From NCBI GenBank assembly GCA_936432065.2, contig OW386286.2:264449987-264513986 (forward strand): a DNA stretch of 64,000 nt, in the 5' to 3' direction. The stretch is from Rutpela maculata. Taxonomy: Eukaryota > Arthropoda > Insecta > Coleoptera > Cerambycidae. Every line of letters begins with the position of its first letter. Positions within the stretch are counted from its first letter, which is position 1. The notes beneath the pieces are model-generated. The model saw nothing but the letters and a program-made list of their open reading frames with translations. It was not told where the DNA came from and did no database searches. Shown piece by piece: positions 46,801-54,199 of this stretch. A program made the position numbers and the translations under genes.

Positions 46801-49800
46801 CTCAAAAAAATTTTTGGCATTAGCCACCCCCATTACCACCCCCACCTCCTTATTAAAGGGGATGAAAAAAAATTGTGATTTAGTGCATGTACAGGAACCA
46901 GAAATCTCAAAATATTTTTTTACTTCATCCACCCCCCACTATCACCCCTCTATCACCACCCCCCACCCCCCACCCCACTACCGATGTGGGGTATCGTTTT
47001 ATGGGTTTTTGGGGTAGAGAATTTCAAATATTATATTTTAAAGTTCCATAAACAATTATTTTCACATACAAAGTTTTTTCGTTCTGAGTGACTTGGATAG
47101 AGAATCTGGATGTGGAAGTAGTGATTCCTTGGGCAGCGGTTTTTTAGATTATATTATATTTGCTTGAAATGTGAAACCGTCATCTCATTCATTACTCTAC
47201 TGGCTTGATATATGGTAGTGTCAATGTGTAAAGTCAACTAACGCATGTATCTCCTCAAATGCTGTATAATTTTTTTTTAAAATCAGGACCTGGCGAGCCG
47301 TTCATGACAGTATGATCACAAGCCACGCCTTCTGCGACCGTTTCTCATTGTAGGATATAAGCTTTATGGCTACTCCTTATTTATATTCTACCTCCATGCA
47401 TTATGCTGTCTGATGTGTGTTATGTTGCGGGTTAGCGGACTATATCGCCCAGTTTGAATTCGTAAAATTTTTCGTAAAATCTGGATGTGGAAGTAGTGAT
47501 TCCTTGGGCAGCGGTTTTTTATGTAAAAATTAAGAAAACAAAGAATTCTTGTTAATCTTTGAGGAGTATCAAAACTTAAAGACCTATTTTTTATTTAACA
47601 CGGTGTGAATAATAAAGTTCAATATTCCGATCGAATAACCTGAAATCTAGTTAGAAAAAATATGAAATTAACTTAAAATTTTATTATTTGCCAAAATATA
47701 ATCTAATCAATCAACTCATTGAGTTGAAATATTTGAAGCGGTGATAATACCAAAACTATTATCAAAACACTCGAAGGCCCTTAATCTAAAATTATGTAAT
47801 ATTTCACAATATCGTCAATGTCAAGGTTTTTGCTTGCAAACAATTAAATTAATATTAAGTGAACTTTGGTGTGTGAATTTCATTATTATTTTATAGTTTG
47901 GGACAAATAAAGAAATAACGAGAAAATATTGTAGTGGGCGTCAACAACCGCGTGTTACTCTTTGATTAATATTTTGCACGAAATCGGCACAATTCGCTTT
48001 TAAGTGTTATTGCGATTAAGCTCCTGCACGGTCAATATCATTCTATCAGAATGGTTTTTCATAGACCTAGTTTTAATCAAAATTTTATTGCGGACAATTT
48101 GGTATTTTTATTTTTATTTTTGCGATACGATTACTACGACCGGAGATAGTAAAGAAAACTTCAGTGTTCACAAATAAATCGTTAAAATTTTACAAGAGGC
48201 AATGCACGAATTTAATACAAAAGTTCTCATAGCGCTTGTTATTATACCTATAACGAATTAAAACAATAAAATTGCTGCAGCCAGAGAATTCCTTATTTAC
48301 CTATTTTAACATGCTTTTATTAGGTGGACCCGTAACTAACTATGTAGGTATGTATCTATGTAAGTAAAAAATTCTGAATTAAACTTCTGAACTGAATTTC
48401 ACCCACTTCTATTGTTGTATCATCATGAACCTTGGCAATTGTGCGTAGCTATGATGACAATACAATATAGTATACTCAATATTATATGTTCAAAATGGCC
48501 GCCGCCCCAAGATGGCGGATTATCATTTTCTTTACAACCCCCTTGATATGGGTATAAAAAGAAAGGGCTTGATAAGTAGAAAACAAAGTGATCAAAACTT
48601 AAAAATTCAAAATGGCGGCATTAACATGGCGGCATCAACATTGCGGATAGGTTTTATCAATTATCTTCAGATTTGACTGAAAATCAGTATCGAGGTTGCA
48701 GATTATAATTATCTGGTCCAAATTTAACAATTCAAAATGGTGACGTCAAAAATGGCGTAATTTATGGTCTGATCCGTATGAAAATCGATATCTGGGGATT
48801 TTCGAGGTCGCAGATTATAAATATTATCTCTCCTTAAATATTAGACTAAAGAGTAACAAAATAAATTAATAGTTTAAAAAACTAAAAAAACACGCTTTTA
48901 TAAATTAGGTACTGCACTAAAAAGCAAAAAATAATCATCGAACCTGTTCCCTCTATCTACCCCGTAAGGGTCTTAGTGTAAGCCGTGTTTGTAATTAAGT
49001 ATCTACCTTTAATATTTGCGCGGGGCGCTTTTCATTTTATCTAATGTTCGAAATAGCGTTCGAAAAACGACCCACGCTTTTATACTCAAATATTATACTT
49101 AATAATCGGAGAGCAGCCAATCTGTAGGAAGCATTTTAAAAGTAGTCTATACAATTCGCGAACACCCACCTAAAAAACAGATGATATTATGTAAAATGAT
49201 TTTCTGGATTTGATTTTTGAGTTCGCTTGTTAATTTGAGATTGCCAAATCGGTCAATTCGCAACTTTTTTGAAAAATTTTAAAATTATGTGTTAATTTTT
49301 GTTTTGCACATAACACATCATATCTTTTTTATTTTAATTCCGATTTAGACCAATATTTTACACATTATCCCTCCAATATTCTTGGACAGGCTGACGGCAA
49401 AGAATATAGTGTAACTAATAATATAGTGCCTAAAAAAAATATAATTACCCTCTATTGTCGCGGTTTTTTAAAATTTGCATTGAAAAATACCCGATCGAGG
49501 TAACTTTTTTATTTTTAAAGAGAGAGTTATAGTATAAACGAGAAAAATGTTCCATATACTTTAAACAAACTTTTTTAAAAAGAGATTTTTTTTGAAATTC
49601 GGCTCATGTAACGAGATGACGCTGTTGAATGCGGCCGCGCAACTCGTCCGCATTAATTTAAAGCATAACTTCTGTTAACATCGCCCATCTGTGGTGTCGT
49701 TTAAGCGATCAAGTGAGTCTACGGATTATTTAGTTTCTATTTGCAATTAAATGTTATAAAATTATGTAGACAATCTCGAAACACACATTAAAAAATATGT

Positions 49801-51921
49801 TTTCATTAATTATAACAGCAAGTGGGTACTAAAGATTACATTTTCCTTCGCATAAACAACTTATGTTACATTGCACGTTTGCTTTGCTACACTTGCAGCT
49901 TGTAGTACAGTTATATAATTTACATTTACAAAATGGAGTTAACTCAATAAAATTGGGTTTTGGGCTTTTTGAAATCATCTTTGGAAATAAGATTTCCTCC
50001 TTTAGGTACCATCCAAAATCTAAAACATTTGGAATTCTGGGCTTAATTTGGTAGGCTGTCTTGTAAATAGCACATTGCAGAAATGCGCTTTTTACTTGTA
50101 TTCTCTGTACTAGGATTTACAATTTCTGATTTTCTTTTATAAGCAGTTCGGGTATACGATCTTCTACATTGTGCATGGTAAACTGGATTTAGTGATAAAA
50201 ATAAATTTTTCTGTTCTAAATATTGCTTTAGAGCCACAGAAATGTCATCGGATTTTGCATTTGATCGGTATATTTCTAAAACCGTAAATATCGCTCGCAG
50301 ACAAAAAATTTTCATACCATTGTGTTAGTGAACGAATTCTGAACAACTTTCAAAATGTCCGTCTGTCCGTCCGTCACGTTTCTTGTACGCACGATAACTC
50401 AAGAAAGAAAATTCCGAGTGTACTGAAATTTGGACAGTAAATTAGTGTTAGCTAGAGGAAGAACCCTATTTGAACAAAATCGATCGGTAAATAAAAATGT
50501 TATTACTTAATGATTTAAATTTGAAAAAAAAAATTTTAATTTTTGTGTTTTTGTAATTGAATAGAAATCTGGTGAAATAATATTTCATTTAAATATCTAA
50601 ATATTTATATATTTTACAAATATACATTTCATAATGTACTATACAACCGTGAAAATATGATTTTAGCTAGTGTCTTATAATGTAAAAATTTACATTCTTT
50701 TACGTGTAAGGTGGTGGTGTGTTCTTTTGACTCGGAATCCAAGGGTCGAAACCCAAATGGGGTTTGGTATAGTTTTTTTACCAAGTCTTTTACCAACTAA
50801 GATCGTACTATAAAATTAAAAATATCTAAAAGTAACATTATTTACAAAAAACTGCGAAAAGTATCCTATTCAATGTATAACAATTATATAAAAATCCAAT
50901 GAACAGGCGAAGAGTACGTTTTTAGCTTGTTTCCTTTGATTTCCTATCCGAGTAATTATAATTTATTATGCCAAACTATGTGTTTATAACGCACTAAATA
51001 TAAGGACTGAGACAAAAAGCACTTTTAACATAAATGGACACTGGAAAATAATGATCACCCGGCACGTGCCTGCGTTTAGCTCTAGATACGATTGCGACCG
51101 ATTCATAGTAGCGCGCATTCGTTCGGACGCTGAAACAATCAATGAATATTTCGATAAGAGAGCAAAATTTCAAAAAAAACTTCTTATAAAAGATTTTATT
51201 TAGTTCATTCGGAACATTTTCTTCGGTTATAGTAGGCACCTAACTTTAAAAATAAAAAAGATACCTCGATCGGACATTTTACTCTGCAAATTTTAAAGAT
51301 TTTCCGTCAAAGAAAAGTTGTTATTTTTTTTTTGCCAACTAATTATTTTTTAGGTAATGTTTTTTACTTTCAACATATCAAAGAATAGTTAGAGAATATT
51401 ATGTAAAAAAATTAAAAAATTCTGAAGTAAAATAAAAAATATATGACGTGTTATATGAAAAACAAAAAATAACACATAATTTTTATTTTTTTTAGAAAAT
51501 TGCCAATTTGATCATTTTGGCAATCTCAAATCAATGGGCGAATTCAAAAATTAAGTTTAGCAGGTTATTTTACATCAGATTACCTATTTTTTAGGTGGGT
51601 GTTCGCGAGTTGTATAGAGGGTGTCGAATTCAGAGTGTCTGGTCTTCCACTATAATTACAAACACGACTTACACTAAGGCTCTTACGGGGTAGGCAGCGA
51701 GGACAGGTTCGATGAATATTTTTTGCTTTTTAGTGCAGTATTTATAAAAGCGTGTTTTTTTAGTTTTTTAAACTGTTAATTTTGATGCTTAATTTGATCC
51801 ACTAGTATTCTATAGCAAGTTTTATAAAATACCGATACTTTTCACTTACCTGCCATGTTCCTAGCCCAATAGCAGGCATCTTAAGGCCTCCCGGCATGTC
51901 CATAAGTATTTTTGCGGCCAT
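31814..51921 (-). CDS. Aldo-keto reductase, copy 2 (complete, five exons)
   Basis: Joined exons 51850-51921, 40330-40686, 39778-40025, 34980-35240 and 31814-31850 total 975 bases, giving 324 residues and TGA in one frame, close to the usual AKR length of about 310-330. The N-terminus is MAAKILMDMPGGLKMPAIG. The catalytic Asp, Tyr, Lys and His are in HIDTA, FVYQNE, TTKLP and LIHFA. SNFN, AYSPLG and IPKSVTPARLKENIDVF are intact. The C-terminus KLMGHPEWPFPK matches the HP(E/D).PF ending of the family. It should be a cytosolic NAD(P)H-dependent reductase; the substrate is unknown. Intron phases 0, 0, 2, 2 equal those of copy 1 as far as seen. Intron 1 is 11.2 kb and introns 3 and 4 about 4.5 and 3.1 kb, all filled with transposons. 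HFA replaces HFP after the catalytic His. Confidence 0.93.
31925..31990 (+). other. tRNA-like sequence in AKR copy 2 3' flank
   Basis: GCCTAGTGTTTTAGAGCGC resembles a D-arm region and GGAGGATCGAATCC a T arm with B box; a run of T follows. Arms are imperfect and no acceptor stem closes, so it is a tRNA-derived relic and not a tRNA gene. Confidence 0.45.
32325..34637. mobile_element. TIR element in AKR copy 2 intron 4, hosting repeat C copy 2
   Basis: Left arm 32325-32462 and right arm about 34505-34637 are inverted partners (CAGTCGAATTGATT versus CAGTTGAATTGATT at the outer ends; CCACCTGAAATTTTATTGTT and AAAATTCCTTGTGCGTCAAA further in). A second palindrome at 32560-32640 has CCCGAGGCCGTAGACCGAGGG at its tip. 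No transposase. Repeat C copy 2 is nested within it. Confidence 0.75.
32940..34411 (+). repeat. Repeat C, copy 2 (1472 bp)
   Basis: Same limits and orientation as 21715-23171, differing by scattered substitutions and small insertions (for example extra GGTA and AATTAATA near 33955 and 34143). It carries the same hairpin at about 33008-33117. Confidence 0.9.
34640..34975. other. Rest of AKR copy 2 intron 4
   Basis: Contains a GC-richer stretch (TCCACGGGGGCCCCATTTTG near 34806) with no recognised identity. Confidence 0.4.
34980..35240 (-). CDS. AKR copy 2, exon 4
   Basis: 261 bases, the same length as in copy 1. It encodes LKQLPDMLHDPVIKRIA through IPKSVTPARLKENIDVF to DFKLFP and ends CCAAA|GTAAGT. 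As in copy 1, the donor contains an in-frame TAA (AAG TAA). Confidence 0.94.
35353..35988. mobile_element. hAT non-autonomous element, 636 bp
   Basis: The ends CAGTGGCGGTTTTACC and (reverse) CAGGGGCGGTTTTAACA are flanked by a perfect 8-base duplication CATGGCAC (35345-35352 and 35989-35996). Subterminal GGGCGGCA repeats occur in both arms. It has no transposase. It lies in intron 3 of AKR copy 2. Confidence 0.92.
36025..37119. mobile_element. TIR element of about 1.1 kb, unclassified
   Basis: Inverted ends TAGTCGAGTCAATGAAG and (reverse) TAGTCGAGCCAATGAAG extend for over 100 bases (TTAATTCTCAGCAACA, TTAAAAAACACACATT in reverse). The interior is AT-rich and repeats TTGTTATTATTGTTTAAACA at about 36820 and 36957. 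No coding sequence is seen. Confidence 0.7.
37190..38400 (+). repeat. Degenerate direct repeats in AKR copy 2 intron 3
   Basis: Related blocks recur: GACAGTTTACACGCCTCTGG..ATCACC near 37327, GATAGTTCCACGCATCTGACG near 37561 and GATAGTTTACACGCCTCTGA near 38062. Between them lie CAGCGTCTGACTGCA-type blocks (37696, 37802, 39253). Possibly old tandem duplication; the class is unknown. Confidence 0.45.
38695..38830. repeat. Perfectly spaced palindrome with GC-rich tip
   Basis: AGTATTCAACTTGCGGTAAT and GTAATAACTCAC on the left pair with GTGAGTTATTAC and ATTACCGCTCGTTGAATA on the right around a GC-rich centre (GCCTACGCGCGGC). The design is like the hairpins in repeat C and at 32600. Confidence 0.75.
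38833..39179 (+). repeat. Solitary end of the 56552-60151 mariner family
   Basis: Matches the right terminal repeat at 59836-60151 (GGGAAGTTTCAAAAAAATAA, CATTCTAAATAACTTTTCT, CCATTCCAAAATTCCAAAAT) and ends TCCTGGGACACACTG|TA. Confidence 0.85.
39190..39777. other. AKR copy 2 intron 3, unassigned
   Basis: AT-rich sequence. I see nothing to name. Confidence 0.4.
39778..40025 (-). CDS. AKR copy 2, exon 3
   Basis: 248 bases from acceptor TTTTTAG to donor GTAAA|GTGAGT. It encodes KMEEQVDAGRTKTIGLSNFN through AYSPLGCPGFNKF. Phase 2 at its end, as in copy 1. Confidence 0.95.
40035..40290 (-). pseudogene. LINE reverse transcriptase fragment in AKR copy 2 intron 2
   Basis: On the minus strand the pieces FLTKAFDRFDHSIL (motif A), FFKSYLENRHHHFKLCDQRS and GSVLGPLFFNILINDI (motif B region) appear in order, with frameshifts and a stop just before GSVLG. 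It is a short decayed LINE piece. Confidence 0.75.
40330..40686 (-). CDS. AKR copy 2, exon 2 (catalytic exon)
   Basis: 119 codons from acceptor TTTTACAG to donor TGGAAG|GTATAG. It encodes ATDDAELENALNAALEAG through HIDTA, TTKLPMIG, LIHFAVGAKYVEGE and DHIAVWK. It is two codons shorter than copy 1 after KYVEGE. Confidence 0.95.
40687..41130. repeat. CCGAAACCG-rich subterminal-like repeat (hAT-type fragment?)
   Basis: 40755-40930 contains many degenerate copies of AACCG(A/T)AACCG (for example CCGAAAACCGGAATAAG and GGTAAACCGAAACCGAAACG). This resembles the subterminal arrays of hAT elements such as 19614-20453, but no matching end or duplication was found. Confidence 0.45.
41519..41909. mobile_element. 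Short TIR element (MITE)
   Basis: TGGATAAAGGTGTTATGTC at 41519-41537 is repeated inverted at 41891-41909. About 390 bases without coding capacity. It overlaps a second weak inverted pair (GGCGCCA at about 41139 and 41760), so the region may be composite. Confidence 0.6.
42238..44508. mobile_element. hAT non-autonomous element, 2271 bp, with internal satellite
   Basis: The ends CAGGGGCGGACTGGCC and (reverse) CAAGGGCGGACTGGCAAC are flanked by the perfect 8-base duplication TTGAACTA (42230-42237 and 44509-44516). The left 250 bases are unusually GC-rich. No transposase reading is recognisable. A 76-bp tandem array fills 43660-44160. It sits in intron 1 of AKR copy 2. Confidence 0.92.
43660..44160 (+). 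repeat. 76-bp tandem array made of two related half-units
   Basis: The word GCGTAC recurs at 43719, 43795, 43871, 43947, 44023 and 44099, exactly every 76 bases. Each unit is a pair of diverged half-units: GGCGTACTTTTGAAAAATCG followed by ...GCCAAATTTCA, then AGGTACTTTTGAAAAGTTAA followed by ...CGGGTGAAATTTT. Both halves share GTACTTTTGAAAA, so an about 38-bp monomer was doubled before amplification. Confidence 0.95.
44544..44699. mobile_element. 156-bp MITE, deletion derivative of the hAT at 11860-15243
   Basis: The ends CAGTGGCGGCTCGT are identical to that hAT, and the 8-base duplication GCGATAAC is perfect (44536-44543, 44700-44707). One side matches the hAT left end over about 80 bases (GGAGGCTTGATATT, GACAATTAACTTGCAATA) and the other its right end (GAGGCAGGGGAGGCTG). 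It inserted 35 bases from the end of the 2271-bp hAT element. Confidence 0.95.
44746..45308. repeat. Foldback palindrome, about 270-base arms
   Basis: TTCGATGGCTGGAACCTT at 44746 returns inverted at the right edge (AAGGTTCCAGCCATCGAA). The arms match almost base for base (for example AAAATGATAAACAGAAAAGT and ATAGGAAGTATGGAATTTTA), with a loop of only a few tens of bases near 45010-45040. Transcribed, it would make a long hairpin RNA. Confidence 0.85.
45559..46197 (+). repeat. Family A repeat, copy 3 (3' truncated)
   Basis: Has the head TTACTTCTACATCCAGTGGA and the body to AGACTTGGATAGAAAATCTGG, where a LINE/SINE-like tail takes over. Lacks the last 30 bases of the family. Confidence 0.85.
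46198..46420 (-). mobile_element. 3' end of a retroelement with TTGA tail
   Basis: On the minus strand the sequence ends AATAAAGTCTTG followed by TTGATTGATTGA, the form of a polyadenylation signal plus simple tail seen in LINEs and SINEs. The preceding 200 bases are GC-richer (GGTTGCCTGGTTAGCTCCGG). It interrupts the end of family A copy 3. Confidence 0.55.
46424..47146 (+). repeat. Family A repeat, copy 4 (full length, about 720 bp)
   Basis: The head is TTACTTCCACGTCCAGTGGAAG then TATAGTAACGAC. GTCATGAAACGTCGAGATTT, a (GTCT)n/(GTCGGTCT) microsatellite, GTGCGCACG, GAACCGTTTAAGATATTGA, CCACCCC-rich blocks and ACTACCGATGTGGGGTATCG follow. The end is TCTGGATGTGGAAGTAGTG, then ATTCCTTGGGCAGCGG and a T run. 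ACTTCCACATCCAG at the head and CTGGATGTGGAAGT near the tail form a 13-14-base inverted pair. No coding capacity. Confidence 0.85.
47147..48479. other. AKR copy 2 intron 1, unassigned, with family A end at 47479-47520
   Basis: Only the last 42 bases of family A (CTGGATGTGGAAGTAGTGAT to GCGGTTTTTT, 47479-47520) can be named. 47680-47900 shares decayed similarity with 31170-31450. Confidence 0.5.
48480..48830 (+). repeat. ATGGCGGC-type degenerate repeat
   Basis: The motif TTCAAAATGGC(G/C)GC or close variants occurs at least five times (48490, 48510, 48605, 48630, 48735), together with two copies of TCGAGGT(T/C)GCAGATTATAA about 115 bases apart. Non-coding, unclassified. Confidence 0.6.
50043..50262 (-). 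pseudogene. Captured coding fragment in the 2.9-kb element
   Basis: The minus-strand reading SDDISVALKQYLEQKNLFLS, then LNPVYHAQCRRSYTRTAYKR, ends in a stop at 50043. The YH..C..SYT pattern resembles the YHK.CY..YT segment of a class of repeat-associated insect proteins. The apparent upstream Met and 20 residues come from the family B repeat and are not part of it. Confidence 0.45.
50255..50945 (-). repeat. Family B repeat, copy 2, with tRNA-like module
   Basis: Reverse-complement partner of 10745-11490: CATTGTGTTAGTGAACGAAT, GTCCGTCCGTCACGTTTCTT, TTAGTGTTAGCTAGAGGAAG, and the end GCGAAGAGTACGTTTTTAGC. A tRNA-like segment lies at 50705-50765 (plus strand) with AGGTGGTGGTGTG as the A-box region and GGGTCGAAACCC as the B box. 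Confidence 0.75.
51850..51921 (-). CDS. AKR copy 2, exon 1
   Basis: 24 codons ending GGAACATGGCAG|GTAAGT, phase 0. It is the twin of 16188-16259, with substitutions F6L, L9M and I20L. Confidence 0.94.
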
Positions 51922-52010
51922 ACTAAGTTCTTCAAAACTAATCAAAGTACAATCAGAGTAATTACCAGTAATTAGAAACGTTAGATGACGCCCTATCTAA
52001 GCCTCACGCT

Positions 52011-52052
52011 AGCTACTAACTCCGTGTACCTATAAGTTCTGTGCTATTTATA
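52011..52052 (-). promoter_or_regulatory. Predicted core promoter of AKR copy 2
   Basis: On the minus strand TATAAATA (52045-52052) is followed about 30 bases downstream by GAGTTAGTAGCT (52011-52022), initiator-like. The same order and spacing occur before AKR copy 1. The predicted start lies about 95 bases upstream of the ATG. Confidence 0.55.
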
Positions 52053-52169
52053 ATCTGACTGCAACTAGCAATATTTGAATATTATCTGCTAAGTGCATTT
52101 CCTAGTAGGATGCAAGGATTCTACTTGAGGTATTTTATTTATTTAATGATATAATGTTTATCTATGTCA

Positions 52170-52223
52170 GGGCCGGTTCAAGGATTTCGGACCTGGGGCG
52201 CTAAAAATTTTCGGGCCTCTTGA
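52170..52223 (+). other. hAT-like end fragment
   Basis: CAGGGCCGGTTCAAGGATTT followed by CGGACCTGGGGCGC resembles hAT ends of the CAGGGCCGG type. A cousin (CAGAGCCGGATTAAGGATTG) occurs at 55168. No partner end or duplication was found for either. Confidence 0.45.
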
Positions 52224-52946
52224 AAAAAAACCGATGCCCAAGGAATCACTGCTTCCACATCCAGATTTTCTATCCAAGTCTCTCATAACGAAAAAATTTT
52301 GTATGTGGAAATAATTGTTTATGGGACTAATATTTGAAATCGTCTACCCCAAAAACCCATAAAAAGATATCCCACATCGGTAGTGGGATGGGTGAAGTAA
52401 AAAAATATTTTGAGGTTTTTGATTCTTCTACACACACTAAATCACATTTTTTTCATCCCCTTTAATAATGGGGGTGGCTAATGCCAAAAAATTTTTCGAA
52501 ACCTTAGCTTCTCTTGTATATACCAAATTCTAATTTTATGGACTCTTACCTGCTTGATTTACCTATTTACCCCCCATATACCGCAATTTATCCCCAACCT
52601 TTCGACGGAATAAGATGAAAATATAATCTAGTTCCAGATCCCGGTAAAGTACATATTATGTGAACCAAATTTCAAGTCGATTCTTAAACGGTTCCAGTGT
52701 ACTCGTGCGCACAAAAAAAGATACAGACAGACCGACAGACAGATCGACAGACAGACCGACAGACAGACCGACAGACAGACAGACACACCGACAGACAGAC
52801 CGACACACCGACAGACAGACAGAAATTATTTTTTCGCTCAAACTTAAAATCTCGACGTTTCATGACATTCTAAGAATATTGGAAGAATAAAAATTTTCAA
52901 AATTTTTTTGTCGTCGTTACTATACATCCACTGGATGTGGAAGTAA
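52224..52946 (-). repeat. Family A repeat, copy 6 (full length)
   Basis: Inverted relative to copy 4. The tail CCGATGCCCAAGGAATCACT is at 52231 and the head GTAACGAC..TACATCCACTGGA at the right edge. The GACAGACC microsatellite at 52724-52825 is the longest among the copies; the open frame through it (TDRPTDR...) is an artefact of the repeat. Confidence 0.85.
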
Positions 52947-53289
52947 AAACAAGAACCGGAAAGCAAACATTCACTTGGTAATGTGTATGAACACGCAAAA
53001 TTAAATATATTACCGAAACAAAAAACATTTTTCACAAAAAAAACTAGATAATAATAATAACACAGCCCCACAAAAAAAAAGTTTTTGATCTGGATGACTG
53101 ACCATAGTATTCCTATTTTTCGACGCTGAATCCGAATCCGAGGTCAAAAAAATTCGTATACCCCCAAACTTTTGCGCTACAGCCAAAAACAACCCCGAAA
53201 ATGAGGTAAACCGTCCCATACATCAGGATTCAATGAATGGATGCAAATGAATGGTGAAAAATATGGGAATGGAAAATGTTTTATATTCA

Positions 53290-53925
53290 CCAGTCACTTA
53301 CTTGAATATTGACTGGAAAACTACCCTTATAATATGCTGAAAACTCCCCCTGTACAAGCATAGAGTATATAAATGCCAATAAATCGCGAGAAATGTTAAA
53401 GTTTTTATAGTTTGGAATACAGTACATAAGTCTTACGCGTGTCTCAAAACCACCCATATAACAGGGTGGAAATCACCCTTATATAAAAATAGACTGCGTG
53501 AATACCAATAGATTGTGGGAAATGGGGGAGTTTTCGATGTTTTAATTCCAGAATAGAATCTTGAGTGACCTTAGTCGGTACAAAATCTACCCCTATAATA
53601 GGGTGGGAATCATCCTTATTACAGAATAAAGCACAAATGCCAATAAATCACGAGAAATAACTTTTTTATAGTTTAAGTACAGAACATGAATCTGGAGTGA
53701 CTCCCAGGGCACCTCGCTTATTCGTGACCCAAAATCTCTTCTATAAAGGGTGGTAGCCACCCTTATATAAGAATAAATTGCATGAATACCAATAAATCAT
53801 GAGAAATGTTGGAGTTTTCATTGTTTCAGATCCAGAATAGATTCTTGAGTGACGTTCTCACTTGGTACCCAAAATCGCCCCTAAAAAACCACCCCTACAT
53901 AATAAAATGTACATATGCCAGTTTT
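53290..53925 (+). repeat. Minisatellite, about 125-145-bp units, four copies
   Basis: AATAAATC..GAGAAATG (or variants) recurs at about 53381, 53507, 53643 and 53787. Each is followed by GTTTTTATAGTTT-like text, CCAGAATAGA.TCTTGAGTGAC, CCCAAAATC..CCCTATAA and GGGTGG.A.TCACCCTTATAT. It is diverged, with uneven unit lengths. Confidence 0.75.
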
Positions 53926-54135
53926 TCAATTTTTCTTTTCAGAATACCTTTTCTTCTCATTTTCAAATGATCTCCTCACTGGCTCTCTTTTATGTTCTTC
54001 GTGCGTGTCTCTTTTGATAGACCAACAGTAGTCGGCCATCATGTGGATATCCCACCTTCCTTGATACCGCTTCTCCATCTCCGCAATATCCTGGTGAAAG
54101 CGTTCGCCTTGCTCTTCAACTTGAAGCTTGAATTT
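53926..54135 (-). pseudogene. C-terminal fragment of a repeat-associated arthropod protein
   Basis: The minus-strand reading KFKLQVEEQGERFHQDIAEM, then EKRYQGRWDIHMMADYCWSI, KRDTHEEHKREPVRRSFENE and KKRYSEKKN-stop, is open over 69 codons. The pattern FHQDI..ME.RYQG.W...M.ADYCWS(L/I).R is a very widespread arthropod sequence, usually the C-terminus of a mobile-element-associated protein of unknown function. The upstream frame is broken, so this is a relic. It abuts the minisatellite. Confidence 0.75.
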
Positions 54136-54199
54136 CCCAACTCAACCACAATATTTATTGAGGGGAGCGTCTCCCCCATAGCGACACCCCCCCCCCCTT

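Larger units (their letters stand above)
48865..51780. mobile_element. 2.9-kb element with long inverted repeats and a captured exon
   Basis: The left arm (48865 to about 49605) and right arm (about 51160-51780) are inverted partners: AGTTTAAAAAACTAAAAAAA at the ends, TTACACTAAG.CTCTTACGGGG, CGATCGAGGTA.CTTTTTTAT and others. The interior carries a coding-like fragment (50043-50262) and a family B insertion (50255-50945). No transposase domain is visible. It lies just inside intron 1 of AKR copy 2, about 70 bases from exon 1. Confidence 0.75.

Noticed and set aside
52660..52890. Open frame with TDRPTDRQTHRQTDR repeats
   Set aside because: It is a translation of the GACAGACC microsatellite inside family A copy 6 and is not conserved as a reading frame among copies.
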